Position numbers and translations under genes: made by a program. Positions 37,101-46,200 of a stretch of 64,000 nucleotides of DNA are shown here, in pieces. A model generated the notes under the pieces. That model ran no database searches and had not been told where the DNA came from. It worked only from the letters and a program-made list of their open reading frames with translations. Origin of the DNA: Labrenzia sp. OB1 (GTDB taxonomy: Bacteria; Pseudomonadota; Alphaproteobacteria; Rhizobiales; Stappiaceae); assembly GCF_001624695.1 (NCBI RefSeq), contig NZ_JSEP01000004.1, positions 278,368 through 342,367 on the forward strand. Reading direction: 5' to 3'. Each line of letters starts with the position of its first letter. Position 1 is the first letter of the stretch.

Positions 37101-40100
37101 GATTGCGTTCAGATCACTCAGCAGCACGGACAGCTTGGTGTCCGCTGTCAATGGATAGGCATAGTCTTTCAGGGCATCCGCCGCAGCCTGAAGCAGTTGC
37201 CGGGCGATCATCGAGAAGGCATCGACGAAGACAAGCGCTGCCATGGATTCAGGTGTCGCATCGTCGTCGGCGAGCGAGACGGGGTCTTCCTGGTTCTCCG
37301 CCTCGATCCGGGCGGCTACCTCATCGAACAGCTTGCTGATCTGGCGGGCATATTCGGCGGTGGCGGTGGTGTAGGTCTCGAAGGCGACCGGTTTCGTGTC
37401 CGTCCCTCCGGCCGGATCGGGAACCGCCATGGTCAATCCGTCGAATGCCGGGAAAATGACCGAACCGTTGGTGAGTTTTTCCTTCAGTCCGGAAGATTGG
37501 GCGGTCGCCGGGTTCTCGATATTCAGCGTGAACGTGTCGCCCAGGAAGGTGAGGAGACTGGCGATATCGAAGACCTTGTTTTCGCTGTCTGCGAGACGCG
37601 TAATCCATTTGTTCAGCTGGCTTAGCGTAACCGTGGAGGCCAGTGTGGCGACGAGATCCGCCACTTCGCCTGTCTCTACGGCCATTGTGTCGATGACCCA
37701 GGGGAAATAGGCCTGTGAGAGCTGATCGAAGGACGTATTTGCCGTCGTCGATTGTCCCGTCGGATCCGGGGCGTCCATGGCCAGGAGCAAGACGAACGCT
37801 CCCTGGTTGGTCGATGCATCCTTGCTGCCTTCAGGGGCCAGCACGGTGTATTGCGCGCCTGCCATCATGGTCAGCGTCGGTTTCGTGTCCTCCCTCATCA
37901 GGCCCATGGACCTGAGACAGGGAGCGCCCACCCGCTTGGGCCGCGGGAAGACCTGACGCGCCATGAGGACGGTGGCATCGGGACCGTAGGACTGAGGACG
38001 GCTCTGGAAGAGAAGGTCCTGAGCTCCCCCGATCTGGTCCCATGGAGCCCTTTCATTGGCGCCGATCTTGAACTCCGCCGAAACGGTTGCCGAGAAGGAC
38101 AGGCTGATCGATATCGAGAACAGACCCAGATTGATCTTGACCTTCAGACTGACCTCGACCGAGGCCGTCGCCGTCAGCGGAATTTCCCGGTACGCCTCGT
38201 AGGTGATCGAAATGGACAGGACGATCTTGACGTTCAGCGAAGCCGAGATGATCGCGAAATCGACGCTGCCGTAGAGCAGGCCGATGATCCCGACAGTACC
38301 CTTGACCTTGAAATAGTAATCGCTTTGCAGGGCGCCGCCGCTGGCGGCAAGCGCGAGCGCGCGGCTGCTTTGGTCATAGGGATGCCAGGGCGCGATCGTC
38401 CCTTCGATGATGCCGAAAACGGTCAGTGCAAATCCGGCTTTCAGCGGTCCCTTCTCGAAGTTGTAGCCAAGACCCAACTGCAGGCCGACGCCGAATTCGA
38501 TCACCGGGTCGAATGTGCCCAGGTCGGTTTTCGGGGTCGTGGTCGAGGTCGCGTTCGACAGCTTGCCGAAGTAGAAACCGCCAGACCCCAGGACGGGGAC
38601 GCCGTAGACGATCACGGAGATCGAGAAGGAACGGCGGAAATCGAGATTATAGGGGAAGCCGATATCGATGAAGAAATCACCGTTTGTATAGATCTTGATT
38701 CCCAGTTGCGGCAGCGTGATCGACACCGCGCCGAAGTTCAGATTGCGGATGATGTCCGGGAAGGTGAACTCAATCTGGTAGACCCCGATGTCGTCGGTGA
38801 TCTTCTTGTACAGGATATCGATGACCAGGTTGGCAAGCCCGCCCATCTTGTCGCCCGCCAGGGCAAGGCGCAGTCCGTAAAGGTTGGGATCGTTGAACAC
38901 CATCATCGCGTCGATCGACCAGGTGTCGCCCACCTTCAGGAGGCCGAAATGCCCTGCGATCAGCCAGTTGTTCGACTGGTCGTAATACGGCAGTCCCTTC
39001 GTGGGACCCTTGTCCGCATTGGGGTCGACCGGATTGGTGTCGCCGCTGGTGTTGGGAACGTTCGAAAGTGCGCAGATGACTTCCTTTGTGTTCTTGAAAT
39101 CGGCGTAACCGGTGATGCCGATCCTTTGGCCCAGAACCAGAAGGAAGAGCTTGAACCATTGTTCGCCCTGCCCGGGAACCGTGGGCAGTTTGTTCACGTC
39201 CTGGCCCTTGTCCGGGTCCATCAGGTTCTTGAACGCCGGGCTTGAATCGGCGATGGGACTGGAGCCCTCGATCCCGATGGTCACCTTGCCCGATGTGTCG
39301 CGATAGAACTTGATCGCCGTGATGTTGATGAAGCCCAGATTGATCGGGCTCGACAGCTCGTAACTGGCGGAAATACGCTGGCTGAACGACAAGCCGTTCT
39401 GCAACAGGACAATCACCCGCAAGCCGTCCAGCGATATCTGGTTCAGGAAATCCCAGGGGGCGCTGAGCGTGAAATATGGATTGCCGAGCGTGCGGACCAG
39501 CGCCTGGATAAGCGATCCGATGCTCCAGCCTTTCAGGCTGAAGACCAGCTGGTTCTTGCCCTCCTGCCATTCGGCACGGAAACCTTCCCATTCAACATAA
39601 AGAACGTCGTTGCCGCCCTGACCTTTCACGGCGGGCTTGAATTCATAGCCCATGGTCAGGCGCAGATTGATCGCGGGATAGACCCAGGTTCCCTCTGCAA
39701 ATCCGGAGAACTGTGTGCCTTTCGGTTTGGAGCCATCGTAGATGATGCCCAGACGGGCCGGGTCGATGCCGACTTTCTGATCGACCAGCGTGAAATACCA
39801 GCTGAAAGACGTGTTGATGTCGTAACTCGTCTGCAATTCGCCCTTCTCCGCCGGAATGACGGCATTGATGTCGAAGGTCAGCAGCTGGAGGTCGCCGGGA
39901 AAGAAATTCGGGAAGGGATAGGGCGCCAGAACGTTGAAAAACTGGTCGATCAGATCGGACACATCCAGCGGCTGCGCCAGGGAGGCGGACAGGTTCCACT
40001 GTTTCGGCGAGGCGAAACCGTCATAAGCGATGCTGGCCGAGGCGGACAATGGTCCGACGGCGAAGCCACCCATGATCGAGGCCTGCCATTGGGTGTTTTT

Positions 40101-41801
40101 CTCCGCGTTGGGATCTGCCACGCCCGCGGGAGTTCCCCGGAGCAGCGATGTGGCATTGCCTCCGTCTTCTTTCTGTGTCGGCGTCTTGGCTGCCACCGCT
40201 ATGGTGCCGTCGGAGATCGACAGGATCGGTTTATCGTCGATTTTCAGCAGGTTCAGGTCCAGCGCGAAGCCGGAGGAGAAGTTGAAGCTCTGGGCGTTGT
40301 AGTTGACCGTCAGGCTTATGTCCGACAGCTCGAAATCGCCGATATTGTCGACATTCAGCGTGATGATTCCACCTGACAGTGTGGTCAGGAAATCGCTGAG
40401 TTTCGCGGTGCCGTCAAAGGAGGCATAGAAGATGCTTTCCGAAGTGAACTGCACCGTGAACAGCCCGTCGCCTTCACCGCCGGGCCCCTTGAACACGCTG
40501 GTGGCTAGCGTGAAACTGGTCGTGAAGTCATAGCTGTAGACCCGGGTTTCCGGTTCGAACGGGTTCTGGACCGACCACTGGAGGTCAAAGGACTGAATGG
40601 TGAAATCGAGCGTTCCCGTCGGGTCGGGAATGATTGTCCAGCTTGTTCCTTCCGAACTGCCGATCTGAACCGCCACCGCGTTGACGACGGCTTTGTCGCT
40701 GCCTGAATCGGGCAAGGGTCCGCTGATGGAAAGGCCTTTCAGCGTCACGAATGTCAGGAATTGCTGCAAGACGGCAGGCGTGGCGGAGAAATAGCTGCCC
40801 GTGCCGCCGACCAGTTCGATGATCGTGCTCGGAGATAGCGGTGTGCCGTCCTTGGTCGCGACCAGATCAATCGCGTATTCCTCGTCATCCTCCCCCTGGA
40901 GAATCTGGACCTGAAGGGTGTAGTCGGCGCCAGAATCCACCTTGCCGATGGCGATGCCGGAAGAGATGGACAGCAGCGGCGACTGGTCGCCGGCTTCCTC
41001 GTCATCCTCGATCAGCGCGATATCGAAGTCACCGGTTTCATCGGAACCGTCGGGAGGGGGAAGGGTAATGGTCACGCTGGGATCGGTGACCTTGAGATAC
41101 AGGATATCGAATTCCCCGCCCTCGATCGACGCGCTCAACGTGCCGGTGGGGAACAGCACTGTCTCCGCATTGTAGGACGCCATGTCGAGGCTGCCGCTCA
41201 GCAGCAGATCGCCGGTTGGCGCCTTGAGTCCGTCAAAGAGCACGAGGAAAGGCTTTGCCGCGTCCGGAAGCGGGATCTTGCTGGCAAAGCTCTGAAAGCT
41301 TCCGCCCTTGACGTCCATACCGTCATCGCCGGTATAGGGAAACTTGCCGTCGACTGTCGAAAAGGCGAACAGGACGTCCTTGAGCACTTCGAATTGGCTG
41401 AATGGCCAACCGTTCATGAACTCGAAGGAACTGGTCCACGTCCAGTTCGCGGGTGAGCTCTGTATCTGCACCACCAGACTGCCGTCCTTGTCGCCGAAGA
41501 CCATCGTGGCGTTGGAGGAAAGCGGTGCGCCGCTGGTGATGAAGGGCACATTGGCGTTGGTGACGGTAAAGCTGTTGTCGTCCCCGACTTCGCCGACATC
41601 GCCGGCGGTGGGAATCGTGATCAGGAAATCCGTCGCACTGGCGGTAAAGAAGGCTGCCGCGATCCAGCTGTCGTAGTCGGCTGGAACCTTGACGGCGTCA
41701 TCGTTCAGGCTTGCTGTCAGATAGGAACTGTCGAGCGCGAATGCGTCGCCGCCTGCCGCTGCGACAAGGGCTTTTTGCAGGTTCTTGATACCGTCAGCCA
41801 T
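31146..41801 (-). CDS. Giant 3551-residue beta-rich protein with LysM-like motifs, function unknown
   Basis: The last and largest gene of a five-gene cluster. Residues about 1-1250 are beta-strand-like with alternating hydrophobic residues and very few cysteines, ending in strongly amphipathic strands (about 1167-1245, for example LGLFSISISLSFSATVSAEF). LysM-like motifs (GDTLNTIAVRN, GDSFQTIALEIGTTVEAL, SDTLNSVAASFNTTATAV) occur near 1600, 1660 and 1715, and again (TLDALSDMYGPG, TLDKLAAHF, TFPSMAAYYGVTVDQV) near 2245-2370. The rest is unassigned. No signal peptide, membrane helix or RTX-type repeat is seen. The start at 41801 has AAAGG upstream and lies 17 bases after the nuclease gene stop. 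A cell-surface, matrix or injected role is conceivable; I cannot name the family. Confidence 0.9.
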   Translation of the reverse strand: MADGIKNLQKALVAAAGGDAFALDSSYLTASLNDDAVKVPADYDSWIAAAFFTASATDFLITIPTAGDVGEVGDDNSFTVTNANVPFITSGAPLSSNATMVFGDKDGSLVVQIQSSPANWTWTSSFEFMNGWPFSQFEVLKDVLFAFSTVDGKFPYTGDDGMDVKGGSFQSFASKIPLPDAAKPFLVLFDGLKAPTGDLLLSGSLDMASYNAETVLFPTGTLSASIEGGEFDILYLKVTDPSVTITLPPPDGSDETGDFDIALIEDDEEAGDQSPLLSISSGIAIGKVDSGADYTLQVQILQGEDDEEYAIDLVATKDGTPLSPSTIIELVGGTGSYFSATPAVLQQFLTFVTLKGLSISGPLPDSGSDKAVVNAVAVQIGSSEGTSWTIIPDPTGTLDFTIQSFDLQWSVQNPFEPETRVYSYDFTTSFTLATSVFKGPGGEGDGLFTVQFTSESIFYASFDGTAKLSDFLTTLSGGIITLNVDNIGDFELSDISLTVNYNAQSFNFSSGFALDLNLLKIDDKPILSISDGTIAVAAKTPTQKEDGGNATSLLRGTPAGVADPNAEKNTQWQASIMGGFAVGPLSASASIAYDGFASPKQWNLSASLAQPLDVSDLIDQFFNVLAPYPFPNFFPGDLQLLTFDINAVIPAEKGELQTSYDINTSFSWYFTLVDQKVGIDPARLGIIYDGSKPKGTQFSGFAEGTWVYPAINLRLTMGYEFKPAVKGQGGNDVLYVEWEGFRAEWQEGKNQLVFSLKGWSIGSLIQALVRTLGNPYFTLSAPWDFLNQISLDGLRVIVLLQNGLSFSQRISASYELSSPINLGFINITAIKFYRDTSGKVTIGIEGSSPIADSSPAFKNLMDPDKGQDVNKLPTVPGQGEQWFKLFLLVLGQRIGITGYADFKNTKEVICALSNVPNTSGDTNPVDPNADKGPTKGLPYYDQSNNWLIAGHFGLLKVGDTWSIDAMMVFNDPNLYGLRLALAGDKMGGLANLVIDILYKKITDDIGVYQIEFTFPDIIRNLNFGAVSITLPQLGIKIYTNGDFFIDIGFPYNLDFRRSFSISVIVYGVPVLGSGGFYFGKLSNATSTTTPKTDLGTFDPVIEFGVGLQLGLGYNFEKGPLKAGFALTVFGIIEGTIAPWHPYDQSSRALALAASGGALQSDYYFKVKGTVGIIGLLYGSVDFAIISASLNVKIVLSISITYEAYREIPLTATASVEVSLKVKINLGLFSISISLSFSATVSAEFKIGANERAPWDQIGGAQDLLFQSRPQSYGPDATVLMARQVFPRPKRVGAPCLRSMGLMREDTKPTLTMMAGAQYTVLAPEGSKDASTNQGAFVLLLAMDAPDPTGQSTTANTSFDQLSQAYFPWVIDTMAVETGEVADLVATLASTVTLSQLNKWITRLADSENKVFDIASLLTFLGDTFTLNIENPATAQSSGLKEKLTNGSVIFPAFDGLTMAVPDPAGGTDTKPVAFETYTTATAEYARQISKLFDEVAARIEAENQEDPVSLADDDATPESMAALVFVDAFSMIARQLLQAAADALKDYAYPLTADTKLSVLLSDLNAITGNALTTADIAVPNAKHPLTAAKTITIPAQDSVIQTGDTLNTIAVRNSDAGSPARWTTTAENLILGNSKAHFIQGGIELSLVWGSGETKIYVTVTGDSFQTIALEIGTTVEALAAQSVLYDTANLLMPTQTMLVPEIAYTTAGTSGASSDTLNSVAASFNTTATAVTDRNLDVEALFAVDAEGGMLALANLQALQVSKLWDAIAATNQVGQTAGMVSRFLLYGLRLPVADGLTLSADFLYPTGQDYYGVYQLTGQQFPTPVSATGYIVDLARGAQSHGVPLDFIEFNGVSTTDPMPLTLSEAYAQLEVVVEWAKVQGNFNPNPSLTVLPLTERSARVFSASGFARWSSSSVEKIQEVTTRSAGATGTGLAEQSSDSQIQPTIWALPPALTNLVAARQASIEAATGSISSTYPLLPQFSPEVLRTDPATNATSSTPLNNWAWSTRIDFQVKRLPAAALVAKQGMNPGDVPGPAIAPSLPFVYELVGPTAADSILLEQILTAMDTLGEDIASSIFLLYNQNGPGVPTLVTPGDEDFLSFITQTNLSTETNPAGFISAQAKLGVDAEPPRGIANPPAQFIRLMWELSTVRSGGYFLYYEMTRNKQGLPSAIFDSSGTGTLSMVVSFAAKGPGTFGMTTPNFVNSVVTTDALDTERDVVQAVSQSASGASAPVPAGITLDALSDMYGPGPGRIAEVNPDAAVPQGVDLPMAGIVHQLVEADLVRDGGAIDAAKTLDKLAAHFSAGATSTFTGQAIADFNPGVTVALAAVFYIPDFTYKVDTAAAPGNTFPSMAAYYGVTVDQVVRGVSAVPDIFSESQTITINSQVFELRQQLPPRNIGIAMKRANLGEPTDLPPNPTPEQKATFANQTMSGLYTSLSAGLQRNVYFKTSAMGTPFGPQNHDDAGDDSATVAESRLRRVDRRHSRLAALALADYDYRQSIGIGDGLALVNAAPETVDPTLPAKSENPYVGVGSTAQVSLRWQDVFGNTTVTPFTAPAESYGGALNGAAVPVLFNDRLMGMAEWPNTRASYIYDNTSGPSLNLGLELNTLAYEGESGQKQAAHDLKLYQRVYFQLNQTYGSDLPVKIPGVSGNAVTMSLSNSLFADPVTDLGNDADNVRAYVADCVSYLYSVANPAGSSSLPPQPTASVSLPVDVNAIADGNIIELDVALRFHRNPLLTEPSVAALQNGLSVSSAVLPQADSDAGVAFTKFAMALETLFDTNDWMLKTGEGLAKTTDDSAEGDQQLWAVRFGKSAGKGIHFNIGDTASYYAPKPVAKALESKIVEITDYSTGEETAVNFDGVDLNQWFQAMLDALDLILSADYAPHIFILDEIDGFDDPMSPPPGAGDPGPSLHSILNTKEQLADNISSTVLPVLSTSATDSSTKAAAGEKLRQQLLNQIGAAYRAGVTIVFGLSDVSGDSGDGPAGPDSLYGQPGGEISGTPLNQNYSLTPARIPLGPSKDGQETVDPRLAFVFGSKTVLNTAYVPLDMSLKISHLEFDRSNVPGIEGYVESRWLSFVNGPLPYDLGADTSNVPVVNRNLPTPPTVSGQTAQSTWQAVHPITIPPTDPADLSKWNYSFTYLYQQGASDAVSYRIELNSSEGSNQALDKAVQVADLFSTLAQFISSWPAILADMNKYLVQINGQDDQPPATLEGARKAVEAFATQTAAVSEAYANTLRRQSLMENAAPETVVINFMSVLDATPEGHAQTNIRGLEIDGTEATWDPITNTISNGTTTLPAMVIAIQPETYTATAVPQDKLPAGVELAYVYETTTPPPGEDPGYLSYSDALGDSTRIVAMDKLDVLAYQNGWSTLFVQRNLILFPIEDIDTISTNPDFLFQTPEVRFANPIVPSLIYPDFSLNGMPGAQGDLDALLTAFFKGLYAGGSGKTNADVSMQASYSYQMVPGQDDIPRVAVPVSLLVPSPSSVDPSVVPGFVAPFAATVQNWIAKNNPTVKGDAQVDIELKVFGASTAKQPLIEVKKLFQSIPES

Positions 41802-41818
41802 TTCACGCCTTTCTGCCC

Positions 41819-43252
41819 TTACGCATCAGCGAACACAGCGAAATGGTCGCTGGTTTTTCGGATACGGCCATAATTATCCCAACCGGTCAGACGCTTTGCC
41901 GCACCGACGCCGGGATAGTTCGCCGCTGTCGGCGCCTGAGGCCAGCCTGCCAGAGGCGGCGCGCCGAAGCGCGACGCCATGACGATGGCGTTCGAGCCTT
42001 GGGGTGGATTGTCCGCGGGCGCATTCACCAGGTTGAACGGTGTACCGGTCACCATGTTCAAGATGGTGGTCTGGTAGTTGTTCGCGCCCTGGTGCGGCCA
42101 GACGAGTATGTTGTCGATGGCGTAGAATGGGGCTTGCGTGAAGTTGGATCCGACATAGCCGTAGCCGGGATAGTAGGCCTGGTTGTTCTGGTTCTCGGAC
42201 CATAGGAAATTTGAACTCGCTGACGAGACCTTGCCTCTGATATGTGTCGAGAAATATCCCCGGTACTGGGCCACATTTTGCGCGGCATTTGCCAGAGCGC
42301 TGTCCAGCAGCGGCGTATATTGGTTCCCGCCGCCGGTGAGGGGCGCATAGGCGCCTGAGGCCGATCCGTTGGCGTTCAGGAGATTGAGGTTGAAATCCCC
42401 GCCGACGATCCTTGTCTCATTGTTCCGCAATGGGCGGACAATATCCCAGATCGTCGCGAGCTGGTTCATGTAGGCCGGTGCCGCATTGGCCTGCGGCGGC
42501 GAGTGTATTCCGAATATGGACAGGTTGCGCTGCACATTGCCATTGACATCGGCTTCGCAGAACGTGGCCATGAAAGGCTCACGCAGCCCGTTGAAATTGA
42601 CCGGACCGCCGACTCCGTTGCCTGCGTTGTTGATGCGGTTGAACGCTATCCGTGCGGCAACCTCATTTTCGTTCAAGGTGCCGTTGTCCAGAGCTCCGGC
42701 CGGAATTTGCCGCACGACGCCCAGTCCCGCAGGCACCAGCATGGCGTTGAAATTGACGCCGCCCACGGAGGGATAGGCCGCCGCAACCGCCGTTCCCGGC
42801 ACCGCTGATGTACCGGCATAGCCACCTGTCCAGATGTTGGGCCCGGTAAAATAGCGCCGCAGGGTGCCCGCGTCGTTCTGCCTCCGGTACAGAATTCCAA
42901 CAGTTTCGGATCGCCCGCCGGTGCCGGTGTAAAGGGGCGGTACGATGTTCCAGCCCCCTGGAGCAACCAGCAGGTTCGCCGCGCTGTTCAGCAAACCCTG
43001 AAGATAGACAAGACCGTTTACCCCGGCGCTCTGGGTGGCCAGTGCATCCGGGAAATTGTCACCGCTGGAGACTTCGATGATGACCACGATATCCGGCCGC
43101 GTCGCAGTCAGGACATCGCCAAGCAGTCGCCGCTTTTGAGTCGTGGCCTGCGTGTTGGTCAGACCGCCCTGGCCGCGTGGCCGTTTCCGTGAAGCGCTGT
43201 AGAATTTGTTGATGCTGAACTTCTCGATGTTCCAGAAAAGGACACGGGTCAT
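41819..43252 (-). CDS. Endonuclease/exonuclease/phosphatase (DNase I-like) family protein
   Basis: 477 residues. The metal-dependent EEP active site is complete: FWNIEKF (Asn8), VVIIEVSSGD (Glu60), IFGIHSPP (His250), VGGDFNLN (Asp286, Asn288), YAIDNILV (Asp380) and KTSDHFAVF (Asp469, His470). Members cleave nucleic acids or phospholipid/inositol phosphates; Asn-rich loops and the 477-residue size do not settle the substrate. There is no signal peptide. Its ATG at 43252 overlaps the stop of the 1232-residue gene and has AAGGAG upstream; the giant gene follows 17 bases later. It is the only protein of the cluster with a recognisable catalytic site, so it may be the effector. Confidence 0.9.
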   Translation of the reverse strand: MTRVLFWNIEKFSINKFYSASRKRPRGQGGLTNTQATTQKRRLLGDVLTATRPDIVVIIEVSSGDNFPDALATQSAGVNGLVYLQGLLNSAANLLVAPGGWNIVPPLYTGTGGRSETVGILYRRQNDAGTLRRYFTGPNIWTGGYAGTSAVPGTAVAAAYPSVGGVNFNAMLVPAGLGVVRQIPAGALDNGTLNENEVAARIAFNRINNAGNGVGGPVNFNGLREPFMATFCEADVNGNVQRNLSIFGIHSPPQANAAPAYMNQLATIWDIVRPLRNNETRIVGGDFNLNLLNANGSASGAYAPLTGGGNQYTPLLDSALANAAQNVAQYRGYFSTHIRGKVSSASSNFLWSENQNNQAYYPGYGYVGSNFTQAPFYAIDNILVWPHQGANNYQTTILNMVTGTPFNLVNAPADNPPQGSNAIVMASRFGAPPLAGWPQAPTAANYPGVGAAKRLTGWDNYGRIRKTSDHFAVFADA

Positions 43253-46200
43253 CTCAGCTCCTTCCTGGTGTCCGAAGTCACCTCGGCAAAGGCCAGGGAC
43301 TGGTCGCATCCGGGGTTGTCATCCGCCACGTAAGCCGCGTACCAGCCAAGGCTTCCTGTGTTGTTGGGGTCGCCAAACAGGAAGAACTGGATGTTCGCCG
43401 AGGGCGGCAGTTTGACGATGCCGAAGATCTTGATCGCGATATCGTCAATCCGCAGACAATAGAAGGACGCCGGTTCATCCAGCGTGGCCACGCGGCCGGG
43501 GGCTGTCGGAACCGGCTGGCGGAGGATCGAGATCGAGCCGACCGCCACCTTGAACACACCCTGAAGACTGAACAGGCTTGCACCGGGGGCTGCTCCGGGC
43601 AGGCTCATTCCGAGGAAAACGGCATGCTGGTCGCCTTGCTGGCTTGACGGTGACCAGGCCACCAGAAGCTGGGAACTGAAACCAACCCCGGATGCCAGGG
43701 CTCCCGGACCGCCGAGCGTGATCTCGTAGACCACACCGAACCATGGATCCTCGAGGGTTGTCAGGCTCAGATCCGATGTCACCGGCAAGAACCCGAGATC
43801 GGTCGGGGTCTGGCCTCCGGCGGCATTCACGAAGCTCTTCAACTGAAGTGCGAAGCCGGAGAAAAGGCTTTCCGGACGGGGGGCCGATGCATTCACGTCC
43901 CAGGCCAGATTGTCGGTGTTCAGCGCAAACCGGATTGCATTCGGCGTAGCCGCCGGAAAGCTCATGTTTACGGAAAGATTGGAGAACGCGAGACCTTCCC
44001 CCAACTGCGCGGGCTTGGTATCCTGCGGGCTGCCGAAGGAAAGCACATCGAGCACATCGTCCTTGCCCTCCAGCTGGTTAAAATCGAACTGCCCCCAGAT
44101 CAGGAACCGGCTGGCAATCGTCCGGCCCTGGTCCAGCGCTCCCAGGGTGTTGAACTGGACACGGTTGAAGGCCACTGCGGGAAGAACGTTTGAGGCATTG
44201 ACCAGCACATTGGTGTTGTTCTGTTCGAACACATAGGTGGAGCGCGTGCCCTGCTTGATGTAACTGCCATCGAGCACCACACCATTGGCCGGTTGCGGCA
44301 CGCCGCCGTTGTAAAGCGCTGCCGTCGTGCTGCCGAACAGCGAGTCCACCGTCAACTGGATGCGGCTTTGGAACTTTGCCAGTTTGGCGTTTTCAAACAG
44401 CGATTGCAGTTGCAGAACGGTGAAATCGAAATCGCCGTTCGTCATCACCGGTATGGGTGTTTCGGGGCTGACGCCTGTGTCCAGATTGGCCGCATAGCGG
44501 GGGTCTTCATAGTCGATCAGACCGAAGAGGCTGGAAGGGCCATCCTCCATGTTGATCTTGCCGGTCGGTTTGTCCACCGACACACGGCTGACGGTGAAGC
44601 CGAAGTGATGGGCGGCGAAGCGCGTGAAGTCGATGCCGCCGGCGAGCCCGGCAATCTCGGGCGGCAGATTTTCAGCGCTCAGATCGGCGGCGAGAACGAT
44701 CACCCCGTTCCAGTCCGGGTTCGTCGCGATCTCCTTGAAGTTCTGATAGAACGCTGCGGAGCGGCCCTCGGCCTTGGCGATTCCCTTTTTGAAGTAGTCC
44801 TGCAGCCATTGCGAAAGACCCAGATAGGCGATTTCGGGCGGCGCGGCCGCGTCCCCGGTCAGCAGGGAAAAGTCCTCTGCTGACGTCCAGCGGTTGGGAT
44901 TGTTCACTCTGTCCAGCAGGGAGCCGGAACAGAACTTCATGATCAGCACGTTCTTGTAGCTGGTGGCCGTCGCCCCGTTGCCGATTTCCGCCGACATGGT
45001 CCAGTCGGCAATGTTGACGGTGTTCTCGAAACAGGCGCCGGTGGCAGGGTCGCCGCCCTGGAACGGCTCCGGGTTCACGGCCACCATGAACAACTGGTTG
45101 GTCTGCAGGGCGTCCTGCATTTCCTGTGTCGGGTGCGCCAGCGAAAACGGCAGGTATTGAGGCACAACCGGCGGCGGGGAACCGCATTTGGGCATGTCGG
45201 CGCGCAAGTTCAGCGATTGCGCCATGCCGACGTTCATATAGGCGCCCGTGGCCTTTTCGTACTCGACGATAAAGCCCTGCGGGGTCGTGGCATATTCCGG
45301 ATCGGGTCCCGCTCCCTTGAGCAGCAGGTTGCGCACTTGCACGCGCGCGGCCCAGGTCTCCGTCGCCAGCTTTGAAATCGTGGTCTTGCGCTCGGCCGCG
45401 ATGATCTGGCTTTCGAACTGGACCACGTCGGCCGGACTGACCGTCGCGCGCGTTGCAGCGCCATAAGGGACCATCGGAAAGAGCTTCGCATTGCCCTGGG
45501 GCAGGGCCATGCCCGGCGGTGTGGAGTCCAGAACGGATACATCGTCGGGTTCGGCTTCGTTGACAGTATCTCCCTTGCCGAAAAGCCCGCTGCCCTGCGG
45601 CTCGGCGCTGTAGGCAACCGTGCTGCCGCCTGCCCGGACGGTGGACCATGCGGCCAGGTAGTCATCGGTCAACCGGGCCCTGACGGCGCCGCTCGCCGGC
45701 TTTTCGAGAGAGGAGGCCTGGAAGGGGAAGATCGGCGCGTATCCCGCTTGCGACGCGACAAGCACCAGAAGATCGTTTTCCGTTTCCGTCTTGCCGCTGT
45801 CGTAAGTATGGAAGTTCAGCGTTTCCGAGCCGAACAGCCCGCATATCAGCTTGTCCGGCAAACCTGCCGCGGCAGTCTCGACAGCGAGCCCGAACGCCCC
45901 GGTTGGTTCGAAGAAGACCGGTTCCGATCCCACCGGGTCGGCTTTCGCGGCACTGGCCGCGAAGCTGAACCCACCGGCGCCGGGAGCCGGTACAATGTCC
46001 GAGGACGCGCTGCCGGCCGCAACGAGCGACACCGGCTGCCCGGCGGATGTGCGATAGGTGCTGACAAGGGACGGCGAAGACTTGAGCGCGAACCCGGAGC
46101 GCAGGTTGCCTTCCTCGAGCAGGGTCGTCCCGATCTTCCTGTTGCACGGATCGCCCGGGTCGAAGCTGACGGCCAGGGGCAGGGTTCGGGGCAGCTCGGA

